Assembly: GCA_004525275.1 (NCBI GenBank)
Contig: SPCO01000126.1
Span: forward strand, 1-5,209
Direction of reading: 5' to 3'
Origin: Thermomicrobiales bacterium
GTDB lineage: Bacteria; Chloroflexota; Limnocylindria; Limnocylindrales; CSP1-4
DNA length: 5,209 nt
Positions within the stretch are counted from its first letter, which is position 1. Every line of letters begins with the position of its first letter. The notes beneath the pieces are model-generated. The model ran no database searches and had not been told where the DNA came from. It saw only the letters and a program-made list of their open reading frames with translations. The position numbers and the translations under genes are program-made. Positions 1 through 5,209 of the stretch are shown here, one piece after another.

Positions 1-2
1 AG

Positions 3-518
3 GATCTTGATGCCGAAGTCGAGGCGTACGAGCGCGAGCGAGAGGCGGCCGAGGCGGTCAGCGCGGTCGAGCCCGAACCAGAGCCCGAGACGGTCCTCGC
101 AGTCGAACCCGAGGCGGTCAGCGCGGTCGAGCCCGAACCAGGGCCCGTCGACGTCGTCGCACAGCCGGTATGGCAGATCGTCGCGCCGGATCCGGCCACG
201 CAGGTCGATGTGCCGACGCCAACGGATGCACCTCCATCCATTCCCGCGGCGACGTCGAACGAGACGGCGGAACCCGAGTGGCCGACCCGAGCTGCCTGGT
301 TGGGGAGTAGCCCGTCGAAGGGACTGCCTTTCCTCGGCCGTCCGAGCGCGCCACGGGGTGGGATCGATGCGTTGTGGGCGGCATCGGCACAGGAAGTCGT
401 CACACCGGCCGCGCAGAGCAAGGCCGCCGGCGGCATCCAGCCCTGTGTCAGTTGCGGGTTGTCATTGTCCGCCACCGCCCGGTTCTGCCGGCGCTGCGGG
501 ACCCCCCAGGCCGGCTGA
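3..518 (+). CDS. C-terminal zinc-ribbon protein with acidic linker (5' partial)
   Basis: The frame is open from the left edge to a TGA at 516-518, giving 171 visible residues with the N-terminus missing. Residues 1-50 are strongly acidic and repetitive (EAVSAVEPEPEPE, then EAVSAVEPEPGP), encoded by a 60-bp-spaced direct repeat. Residues 50-140 are a Pro/Ala/Thr-rich, probably disordered stretch. The C-terminus is a compact zinc ribbon, C148-x2-C151-x10-C162-x2-C165 (CVSCG...FCRRCG), of the kind found at the ends of many bacterial proteins of unknown role. No membrane segment or enzyme motif is visible, so the missing N-terminal part probably holds the functional domain. The longer frame starting at position 7 is Arg/Ser/Pro-rich and looks like a shadow. 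The gene is convergent with the BrkB-family gene and overlaps its end by 57 bp. The zinc ribbon argues strongly that this frame is real; function is unknown. Confidence 0.72.
   Translation, partial: DLDAEVEAYEREREAAEAVSAVEPEPEPETVLAVEPEAVSAVEPEPGPVDVVAQPVWQIVAPDPATQVDVPTPTDAPPSIPAATSNETAEPEWPTRAAWLGSSPSKGLPFLGRPSAPRGGIDALWAASAQEVVTPAAQSKAAGGIQPCVSCGLSLSATARFCRRCGTPQAG
49..147. repeat. Two-copy 60-bp direct repeat in acidic linker
   Basis: Positions 49-81 recur exactly at 109-141 (33 bp). After one mismatch (82 against 142) the match continues for five more bases. The period is 60 bp, so the repeat keeps the reading frame and encodes 20 residues. A weaker related unit (gtcgaacccgag, around 103-114) lies between the copies, hinting at an older and shorter repeating unit. 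It falls inside the partial plus-strand CDS and encodes the Val/Glu/Pro-rich linker. Confidence 0.85.
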
Positions 519-1301
519 CCCAGCGGCTTCCGGCCCTGCATCTCGAACGCGAACCCAGGCGGCCCCGTAAAGCAGCGCCTGGAACGAGAAGGACAACCAC
601 GCGAGCGCGACGAACGCCGACGCGAGCGAACCGGCCAGCGCCGCGACACCGACCAGCCGGGGCACGAGGAACATGAAGACCTGGCTGAGGACGACGATTG
701 CGAGGCCGACCGCCACCGCCGGCGTCAGCACGGCACCCCAGCCGGGCGGTCGTGGAGGCAGCGTGCGGTAAACCACGAGGACGGCGCCGATCGACAAGGA
801 CACCAGCACCGGCAGAGAACCCGCGATCTCGGACACGACGCCCACCATCGGGAGGTCAGGCGCCAGGGTGGTGAGAGCGGCGGCGACCGTCGTCAGCACC
901 ACGAACCCGACGATCGCCACGACCAGGATGGCGACGACCAACAGGCCGCGCGCGGTACGACGCACGATATCGCGCTCCGGATCGACTCGGAAGATCCGAG
1001 CAAACGCGACATCCAACGCCCCGTACAGCTGGCTGACAGTCCACACGATCCCAATGATCCCGAGGAATGTTGTGAACGCCGCACCGGCGGTCATTGCCTC
1101 GAGCGCTCCCTCGAAGAGGTCAGCCAGCGGCGGGAAGGTGGCGCTGAGCGAATCCACGACCGACTGTCGGACCGCCGGATCTCCGGTCAGCCAACCAGCC
1201 AAGCCGAGGATCAGGAGAGTGGTCGGGATGGAAGCGAAGAGCGACGAAAACGCCAGCCCGTTGGCGAGTAGACCCCCAGCTGCGCCGCCGTAGATATCCA
1301 T
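462..1301 (-). CDS. YihY/BrkB-family inner-membrane protein
   Basis: From the ATG at 1301 this gives 279 residues ending at TGA 462-464. The pattern fits the YihY/virulence-factor BrkB family: a first helix with LAFSSLFASIPTTLLIL (about 16-38), a second helix leading into SQLYGALDVAF and a charged RVDPERD loop (about 74-111), then four more hydrophobic segments near 119-142, 160-182, 190-215 and 225-250. The tail is Gly/Ala/Pro-rich and probably disordered. The family was once called RNase BN, a name since withdrawn; its true role is unsettled. The start is doubtful. The frame stays open and protein-like upstream (LSWPIDPTAIAARVLDEPRVARFRAV), and family members usually have such an amphipathic lead-in before helix 1. 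However, the only upstream ATG in frame is at 1529, deep inside the helix-turn-helix gene. No Shine-Dalgarno sequence precedes 1301. The last 57 bp overlap the convergent zinc-ribbon gene. Confidence 0.82.
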   Translation of the reverse strand: MDIYGGAAGGLLANGLAFSSLFASIPTTLLILGLAGWLTGDPAVRQSVVDSLSATFPPLADLFEGALEAMTAGAAFTTFLGIIGIVWTVSQLYGALDVAFARIFRVDPERDIVRRTARGLLVVAILVVAIVGFVVLTTVAAALTTLAPDLPMVGVVSEIAGSLPVLVSLSIGAVLVVYRTLPPRPPGWGAVLTPAVAVGLAIVVLSQVFMFLVPRLVGVAALAGSLASAFVALAWLSFSFQALLYGAAWVRVRDAGPEAAGSAGLGGPAAPAEPGGGGQ

Positions 1302-1381
1302 GACGGCGCGGAATCGAGCGACTCGCGGTTCGTCCAGGACTCGCGCCGCGATGGCGGTCGGGTCGATCGGCCATGAGAGTC

Positions 1382-1618
1382 TCAGCGGTCGATATCCTCG
1401 AACAGGCCGGGCTGGAGGTCCGCGGCACGAACGCGTCTCGGGACGTTGACCAGCGCTCTGACTTCGCCGCGCCGCACGAAGCGTCGACCGCCCAGCTTGA
1501 TGCTCTGCAGGCGGCCGGACCGCGCCCAACCACCGATCGTGCCAGTCGTGAAATGGACATTTGATGCCGCGAGGATCTCCGCGGCTTCAGCGAGCGTGAT
1601 CCAATCCGTGGCTGCCAT
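1382..1618 (-). CDS. Small excisionase/MerR-like helix-turn-helix protein
   Basis: A 78-residue protein. Residues 6-58 follow the pattern of the winged helix-turn-helix domain shared by phage excisionases and MerR-type regulators (helix_turn_helix_17): WITLAEAAEILAASN forms the first helix and turn, TTGTIGGWARSGRL the recognition helix with its conserved Trp and basic Arg/Gly-Arg-Leu, and IKLGGRRFVRRGEV the beta wing. The remaining 20 residues (RRVRAADLQPGLFEDIDR) are a basic-to-acidic tail with no recognised domain. The frame is open upstream to 1867, but the ATG at 1618 is preferred because it lies 5 nt after the FmdB stop and the domain starts straight after it. There is no Shine-Dalgarno sequence, so translation is probably coupled to the gene before it. 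No integrase, transposase or phage gene lies near, so a local transcription regulator is more likely than a true excisionase. Its target is unknown. Confidence 0.8.
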   Translation of the reverse strand: MAATDWITLAEAAEILAASNVHFTTGTIGGWARSGRLQSIKLGGRRFVRRGEVRALVNVPRRVRAADLQPGLFEDIDR

Positions 1619-1623
1619 GCGAA

Positions 1624-1950
1624 TCAGTCGGCCGTGGTTGCCGGGCTGGCCGGCGTCGGGTTCGTCTTGGGCGAGGACGCCGTGTCGGGCGTCGAGCTCG
1701 CAGGGGTTGACTCGGTCGCTTCGTCGGTCGACTTCGAAGACTTCTCCCCGGTGGCCTTTGAGGTCGCCGTCGCATTGCGTTCCTTCTTCGCCCAACCCGA
1801 GCCCCGGTAATGGATCGCAGGCGCGCTGATCGCCTTGCGGACTGGGCCACCGCCGCACAACGGGCAAGTCGTCGGTCGATCAGCGTGGAGACCGTGGGTC
1901 ACCTCAAACCGGCGGCCGCAAGCGGCGCAGTCATAGTCGTGGGCCGGCAC
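1624..1950 (-). CDS. FmdB-type zinc-ribbon protein with Ser/Thr-rich tail
   Basis: 108 residues from GTG 1950 to TGA 1624-1626. Residues 1-55 match the FmdB/CxxC_CxxC_SSSS putative regulatory family: the VPAHDYDCAACGRRFEV opening (family form MPxYDYxCxxCGxxFE), zinc ligands C8, C11, C29 and C32, then GGPVRKAISAPAIHYRGSGW, which corresponds to the family's GG-x-hydrophobic, PA-I and GSGW/F motifs. The family is named after a putative regulator of formamidase genes in Methylophilus; its biochemical role is not established. Residues 56-108 are low-complexity (Ser, Thr, Lys, Glu, Pro, Ala), probably disordered, which is common in the family. The GTG start is chosen because it lands exactly on the conserved N-terminus. 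The longer ATG frame at 2034 would overlap the upstream gene. It lies 13 nt after that gene's stop, with only a weak GAGG about 11 nt before the GTG. Confidence 0.88.
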   Translation of the reverse strand: MPAHDYDCAACGRRFEVTHGLHADRPTTCPLCGGGPVRKAISAPAIHYRGSGWAKKERNATATSKATGEKSSKSTDEATESTPASSTPDTASSPKTNPTPASPATTAD

Positions 1951-1963
1951 TGCTGTCGACGCC

Positions 1964-2716
1964 TCAGCCGCGCAGAAGTCGCATGCCGCACTTGGGGCAA
2001 TAGAACGCCCGCTCATGAGCGGAAGCAAAGCCACAATGAGCGCACACGAGACCCCCGCGCCCTGCCGCCGGCACCGGCCGCTCGATCGCGGTCAGACCGA
2101 GCGCGTACTGACTCGCCAGGACGTTGCCCAGTAATCCACCGAGGATGCGAGTCCCGATTCGGTCCGTGTCGCCGCGAACGCCTTTGCCGCCCCAGCCGAC
2201 GACTGCCCGGCAGACCATGTCGCCGGTGGCTTCATCCCAATGGGCCGCCACGCCGCCGACCACAGCGTTGTACTCGGGATAGCCAGAGGTATCGACCTCA
2301 CCCTCAAGCAGGGCGCACACGAACGTGTCGAACGCCAGATCCACGGCGTCGATCGATTCGAGGACGACCAGAGCGTGGCGTGTGATCGGCGAGTGGACGT
2401 GATGGGCGTTCAACCACTGCATCGCCTCCGACGGCGTCGCGATCGTGGGCGTCGCCTGGCTGAATTCGATCGGCAGCGGCTCGACGACTTCGATCTCGGA
2501 TCGGGCCAGCCCGACGAGCATACTCGGCAGCTCCGCGATGGCCGCCGGACCAGCCTTCAGCCGAACGCCTTCACTACTCTTGCCCGCGTAGTACAGCTTC
2601 AATTGGTAGTCCTGCGCCACGACCTCTTCCGGCATCAAGACGGACGAGGCCGGTGCACGCGCCGGCTCCGACGGTGCGTCCGCGCCACCTCGGCGCTTCA
2701 GGAATTCAAGCGGCAC
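1964..2716 (-). CDS. Unrecognised protein with C-terminal zinc ribbon
   Basis: A 250-residue protein from GTG 2716 to TGA 1964-1966. The opening VPLEFLKRRGG is a short hydrophobic/basic lead-in of a kind often seen on small cytosolic proteins. Residues 12-35 are a Pro/Ala/Ser linker. Residues 36 to about 215 form a folded-looking region with alternating strands and helices (DYQLKLYYAGKSSEGVRL, ALVVLESIDAVDLAFDTFVC, NAVVGGVAAHWDEATGDMVC). A Gly-rich stretch GWGGKGVRGDTDRIGTRILG follows. The C-terminus is a zinc ribbon C225-x2-C228-x11-C240-x2-C243 (CAHCG...CPKCG). No signal peptide or membrane segment is evident. I do not recognise the main domain and assign no function. GTG is chosen over ATG 2752 because GGAG sits 5 nt before it. 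The gene directly precedes the FmdB-type gene, so the two are probably co-transcribed. Confidence 0.82.
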   Translation of the reverse strand: MPLEFLKRRGGADAPSEPARAPASSVLMPEEVVAQDYQLKLYYAGKSSEGVRLKAGPAAIAELPSMLVGLARSEIEVVEPLPIEFSQATPTIATPSEAMQWLNAHHVHSPITRHALVVLESIDAVDLAFDTFVCALLEGEVDTSGYPEYNAVVGGVAAHWDEATGDMVCRAVVGWGGKGVRGDTDRIGTRILGGLLGNVLASQYALGLTAIERPVPAAGRGGLVCAHCGFASAHERAFYCPKCGMRLLRG

Positions 2717-2721
2717 TGCAA

Positions 2722-2725
2722 CTCC
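2722..2725 (-). promoter_or_regulatory. Ribosome binding site deciding the GTG start
   Basis: On the minus strand GGAG lies here, 5 nt before the GTG at 2716. It favours this start over the in-frame ATG at 2752, which has no comparable Shine-Dalgarno sequence. Confidence 0.6.
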
Positions 2726-2750
2726 ACAGGTGCTGACTGGATCGATGCCC

Positions 2751-2778
2751 ATCGTAGCAGGGGCGATGCGAGGACCAA
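2751..2778 (-). promoter_or_regulatory. Possible sigma70-type promoter for the zinc-ribbon/FmdB/HTH genes
   Basis: The 74-nt gap after the glucosidase stop is the longest clear gap before a good start in the window. Reading the minus strand, TTGGTC (2773-2778) and TACGAT (2751-2756) are separated by 16 nt. They match the consensus -35 at 3 of 6 positions and the -10 at 4 of 6. Transcription would begin near 2744, leaving about 28 nt before the GTG. The match is weak and could be chance; read-through from the glucosidase gene is equally possible. Confidence 0.25.
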
Positions 2779-2790
2779 TCGGCGGACGGG

Positions 2791-4470
2791 TCAGCGAAGC
2801 GCTTCGAGGACCAGCGCTTCATCGGGAGCGAGGTCGACCACGACGTCCGGCTTTATCACCCGGGGGCTCGGCGTCAACATGGAGGTGCCGAAACGACAGC
2901 GCCAGCCCAACGGACTGTCCGCGGCCGGGAGTCGCTGGCGGGCCGGCCGGCGACCGACGTTGAACAGCACCAGGACAAGCGCATGTGAGGTTTCGCGGAC
3001 GTAGGCGATGACATCGGCGTCATCCGCCTCGAGTAGACGAAGCGCCCCGACCTGGAGCACCGGGGTCGCCGCTCGAAGGGCGATCAAGCTGCGGTACGTC
3101 GCCAGGATCGAGGTCGGATCTGCGGCTTGTGCCGCCACGTTCCGAGTTGCCACATCGGGCCCGAATCGGAGCCACGGACGCCCGACTGTGAACCCTGAAC
3201 CCGGGGCTGACGACCATGGCATCGGCGTCCGGCACGGCGACCGGTCCCACCATACGAAATCCGGACCTGCCCAGCGCGCCGGCGGGTCGACACTATCCTC
3301 GAGCGGGATCTCGACATCGGTCATCCCGAGTTCCTCACCGTAGTACAGGAACGGCGTGCCGCGGATGGTCATCAGCAGGACGGCCGCGGCTCTCGCGATC
3401 GGGTCCGTTGCGGCGCCCGTGATCGACGAAGCGAAACGCGAGGCGTGACGAGGACGATCGTGGTTGGAAAGCACGGCGGTCGGCCATCGATCGGGTCCAA
3501 AGGCCGATTCTCGACGGGCGATGGCTGCACGGATCGCAGGCGCGGTCCAATCCGCCTCAAGGAGCTCCCAATCGAACACCAGGTGGTGGTCCGTCGTCAG
3601 CTCTGCGGAAGTCTCGACACTCCCGTCGAAGATCTCGCCGACCGACATCCGCTCAGCGGCCGCATCGAGAACGCTCCGGAAGCGCCCGATGAGGTCGGGA
3701 AAGTCGGCTTGATCGCGGTCGTGCAAATGGATCTGACGGCGCCATTCCGAAGTCCCAGGTCGGGTCGGATTCGAGGGCAGGTCGGGGTGTTTGAGAAACG
3801 CATTGAAAACATCGAGGCGGAACCCGTCCACGCCCCGGGCCAACCAGCCCCGGACGATGTCGAATTGCGCTTCCTCGACGGCCGGCGTGCGCCAATCCAT
3901 CTCCGGCTGTTCGGCCAGGAATGTGTGGTAGTAGAACTGGCCACGCGCCGGTTCCCATTGCCAGCCCGGACCGCCAAAGAACGATACCCAGTTGTTGGGC
4001 GGGAGCGGTCGACCGTCGACATCGAAACCGGCAGGATCCCGCCACAGGTACCAGTCCGCGTACGGCCCGGATCGGTCCATTCGGGAGGACACGAACCAGC
4101 GATGCGCATCGCTGGTGTGATTCATGACTAGATCGAGCACGACCCGGATGCCCCGTCGATGTGCCTCGGCCACGAGACGATCGAAATCCTCGTCGGTGCC
4201 GAACAGCGGATCGACCAGCGCGTGGTCGCTCACGTCGTAGCCGAGGTCGAGCCCGGGCGATCTGTAGAACGGCGACAACCAGATGGCGTCGATGCCAAGA
4301 CCCGCCGGCCCGAGATAGTCGAGGTGGTCGATGATCCCAGGCAGATCGCCGACCCCATCCCCATCCGTGGCGGCAAAGCTCCTGGGATAGATCTGATAGA
4401 TGATCCCGCGCTGCCACCAATCATCCCCGAACCGAGGCGAGGAAACGACGGATCTACTCCCAGCCTCCAT
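2791..4470 (-). CDS. GH13 alpha-glucosidase, oligo-1,6-glucosidase type
   Basis: A 559-residue, full-length glycoside hydrolase family 13 enzyme with no signal peptide, so probably cytoplasmic, releasing glucose from the non-reducing end of short alpha-glucosides. The opening WWQRGIIYQIYPRSF (about 18-32) and the metal-loop region DGDGVGDLPGI (36-46) are typical. All conserved regions are present: region I DLVMNH (113-118), region V QPEMDW (188-193, matching the QPDLNW signature of the oligo-1,6-glucosidase group), region II GFRLDVF with nucleophile D220, region III GEIF with acid/base E279, and region IV SNHD with D338. RTPMPW follows in the C-terminal part, then a beta-sandwich domain to the end. 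Val221 next to the nucleophile is the residue seen in dextran glucosidase and isomaltase-type enzymes, which suggests alpha-1,6 preference; this is inference only. The ATG at 4470 has AGGAGG 4 nt before it and follows valS by 18 nt. Confidence 0.95.
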   Translation of the reverse strand: MEAGSRSVVSSPRFGDDWWQRGIIYQIYPRSFAATDGDGVGDLPGIIDHLDYLGPAGLGIDAIWLSPFYRSPGLDLGYDVSDHALVDPLFGTDEDFDRLVAEAHRRGIRVVLDLVMNHTSDAHRWFVSSRMDRSGPYADWYLWRDPAGFDVDGRPLPPNNWVSFFGGPGWQWEPARGQFYYHTFLAEQPEMDWRTPAVEEAQFDIVRGWLARGVDGFRLDVFNAFLKHPDLPSNPTRPGTSEWRRQIHLHDRDQADFPDLIGRFRSVLDAAAERMSVGEIFDGSVETSAELTTDHHLVFDWELLEADWTAPAIRAAIARRESAFGPDRWPTAVLSNHDRPRHASRFASSITGAATDPIARAAAVLLMTIRGTPFLYYGEELGMTDVEIPLEDSVDPPARWAGPDFVWWDRSPCRTPMPWSSAPGSGFTVGRPWLRFGPDVATRNVAAQAADPTSILATYRSLIALRAATPVLQVGALRLLEADDADVIAYVRETSHALVLVLFNVGRRPARQRLPAADSPLGWRCRFGTSMLTPSPRVIKPDVVVDLAPDEALVLEALR

Positions 4471-4474
4471 GCGG

Positions 4475-4480
4475 CCTCCT
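4475..4480 (-). promoter_or_regulatory. Strong Shine-Dalgarno for the glucosidase
   Basis: The minus strand reads AGGAGG here, inside a purine-rich run that follows the valS stop, and 4 nt before the ATG at 4470. It fixes the glucosidase start. It also suggests efficient re-initiation in a transcript shared with valS. Confidence 0.8.
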
Positions 4481-4488
4481 CTCCTTCC

Positions 4489-5209
4489 TCAGTCGGACAG
4501 GCGGTCGCGCAGCCGAGCCACCTGATCTTCCAGCTCGGCCTCCCGAGCCCGCGCGCCCGCCACGACGTCCGGCGGAGCCTTGCTGATGAACGAATCGTTC
4601 ATCAGCCGAGCACGGGCCGCTGTGAGCCAACCTTCCGCCTCCGCCAACTCCCTGGTCAGCCGATCGCGGTCGAGCTCATCGGCAGCAGCGTCCGTCGTGG
4701 CGGGTCTGATCGTCGCTTCGATCTCCGTGCCGGGCACGATGATCCCGAGGTCACCGGCTCGACTGGCAGCGCCGAGCGCCGCCGGCGTCAGTTCGCGATG
4801 CAGCGGACGGGCGCGGGCCAGTCGTTCGACCGCCGGGCGCAGACTCTCCAGGGTGGGTCCCAGCTCGTTCGGAACGTAGACGCGCGTCTCAAGCCAGGCG
4901 CCAGCCGGGAGTCGGGCCGTGGATCGGGCGTTGCGGATCTCAGTCACGAGGGCGATGAGCGCCCCAAGGTCGGCTTCGGCCAGCGCGTCTCGCTCCCCCA
5001 CTCCGGGCCAGCGAGCGACGATGAGGAGGTCCGGGTCCGTGCTCCGCTTTGGCAGCGTCTGCCACAGCGCTTCCGTCACGAATGGCATGACCGGGTGCAG
5101 GAGCCGCAGGTAGATGTCGAGGGCCTCGACAAGCGTCCACCAGGTCGCCTCACGGGTCTCGACGTCGAGGCCCTCGACATCTACCTGCGGCTCCTGCACC
5201 CGGTCATGC
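4489..5209 (-). CDS. valS: Valyl-tRNA synthetase, C-terminal part (partial)
   Basis: This is the end of the class I synthetase that charges tRNA-Val with valine in the cytoplasm. What remains is the end of the anticodon-binding domain (TLVEALDIYLRLLHPVMPF, then VTEALWQTLP and EIRNARS) and the C-terminal coiled-coil arm. The arm has LTRELAEAEGWLTAARARL, then the family hallmark NDSFISKAPPDVV, then EAELEDQVARLRDRL. The stop is TGA at 4489-4491. The catalytic Rossmann domain with HIGH and KMSKS and the editing domain lie outside the window. The frame is open to the right edge, but 5164-5209 is an inverted copy of 5085-5130, so the residues it would encode (for example QEPQVDVEGLD) are not true valS sequence. 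Reliable sequence ends around 5150-5163. It lies 18 nt upstream of the glucosidase gene and is probably co-transcribed with it. Confidence 0.93.
   Translation of the reverse strand, partial: HDRVQEPQVDVEGLDVETREATWWTLVEALDIYLRLLHPVMPFVTEALWQTLPKRSTDPDLLIVARWPGVGERDALAEADLGALIALVTEIRNARSTARLPAGAWLETRVYVPNELGPTLESLRPAVERLARARPLHRELTPAALGAASRAGDLGIIVPGTEIEATIRPATTDAAADELDRDRLTRELAEAEGWLTAARARLMNDSFISKAPPDVVAGARAREAELEDQVARLRDRLSD
5085..5209. repeat. Terminal 46-bp perfect inverted repeat (likely fold-back artefact)
   Basis: Positions 5085-5130 and 5164-5209 are exact reverse complements over 46 bp, separated by 33 nt, and the second arm runs to the last base of the window. Both arms carry the same valS coding segment: the minus strand of the left arm and the plus strand of the right arm each encode VEALDIYLRLLHPVM. 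Coding sequence repeated in opposite orientation at a contig end is typical of a fold-back chimera from amplification or assembly. The near-palindrome gtcgaggccctcgac within each arm, and CTCGACGTCGAG at 5158-5169, offer a place for strand switching. Confidence 0.95.

Noticed and set aside
7..570. Plus-strand open frame of 187 codons with Arg/Ser/Pro repeats
   Set aside because: It is the shifted shadow of the zinc-ribbon CDS. The overlapping frame carries the CxxC pairs and the balanced acidic linker, while this one is an extreme Arg/Ser/Pro composition.
1302..1529. BrkB start at ATG 1529 (355 residues)
   Set aside because: It would overlap the helix-turn-helix gene by 148 bp, and its first ~45 residues are an Arg/Pro/Ser shadow of that gene. 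Only the part after about 1385 looks like real protein.
2750..2769. Small hairpin (catcg / cgatg) between the glucosidase and the zinc-ribbon gene as a terminator
   Set aside because: The stem is only five pairs with a nine-base loop and no following T run on either strand, too weak to call.
2240..3004. Plus-strand open frame of 254 codons across the zinc-ribbon gene and the glucosidase end
   Set aside because: It is antisense to two supported genes, is Arg-rich with no domain, and spans their intergenic gap without regard to either boundary.
3445..4131. Long plus-strand open frame (228 codons) opposite the glucosidase
   Set aside because: It lies wholly antisense to a GH13 gene with every catalytic motif intact. 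Its composition is that of a GC-rich shadow frame, with no recognisable domain and no ribosome site.
5085..5209. Terminal inverted repeat as a transposon end, attachment site or transcription terminator
   Set aside because: Both arms are valS coding sequence and the second arm stops exactly at the window edge. There is no transposase, target duplication or T-tract, so a fold-back artefact is the simpler explanation.
1..5209. A defence, CRISPR or mobile-element system
   Set aside because: I found no spaced repeats, transposase, nuclease, toxin-antitoxin pair or phage gene. The window is otherwise ordinary chromosomal genes.

Overview
This is a short, GC-rich (roughly two-thirds G+C) bacterial fragment packed with genes. 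It looks like a whole metagenomic contig: genes are cut at both edges and the right end folds back on itself. The gene styles (terse zinc-ribbon proteins, a GTG-started FmdB-type regulator, a BrkB-type membrane protein, a GH13 glucosidase behind valS) would suit an uncultivated Chloroflexota or actinobacterial lineage. That is an impression, because no taxonomic marker is long enough here to decide.

Layout. Six genes run on the minus strand from right to left, nearly end to end: the C-terminal part of valyl-tRNA synthetase (valS, entering from the right edge), an intact GH13 alpha-glucosidase of the oligo-1,6-glucosidase type, an unrecognised 250-residue protein ending in a zinc ribbon, an FmdB-type zinc-ribbon protein, a 78-residue excisionase/MerR-like helix-turn-helix protein, and a YihY/BrkB-family membrane protein. 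Gaps are 18 nt (valS to glucosidase), 74 nt (glucosidase to zinc-ribbon protein), 13 nt, 5 nt and about 80 nt, so two transcription units or one long operon are plausible. On the plus strand, a gene cut by the left edge (acidic Pro/Glu/Val linker plus C-terminal zinc ribbon) runs convergently into the BrkB gene and overlaps its end by 57 bp.

How the genes fit together. I see no single pathway. The glucosidase would release glucose from short alpha-glucosides in the cytoplasm. The next three minus-strand genes look regulatory or structural (two zinc ribbons and one small DNA-binding protein). The BrkB-like protein is a six-helix inner-membrane protein of unsettled function.

Most notable points: (1) the last 46 bases are an exact inverted copy of valS sequence 33 nt away, which is most likely a fold-back assembly or amplification chimera and means the outermost valS residues are false; (2) a zinc ribbon is encoded antisense to the Gly/Ala/Pro-rich tail of the BrkB protein; (3) the BrkB reading frame has no good start codon where one is expected, and an extra base near 1370 could explain this; (4) the 250-residue zinc-ribbon protein belongs to no family I can name. 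I found no CRISPR array, RNA gene, insertion sequence or convincing new defence-like system.
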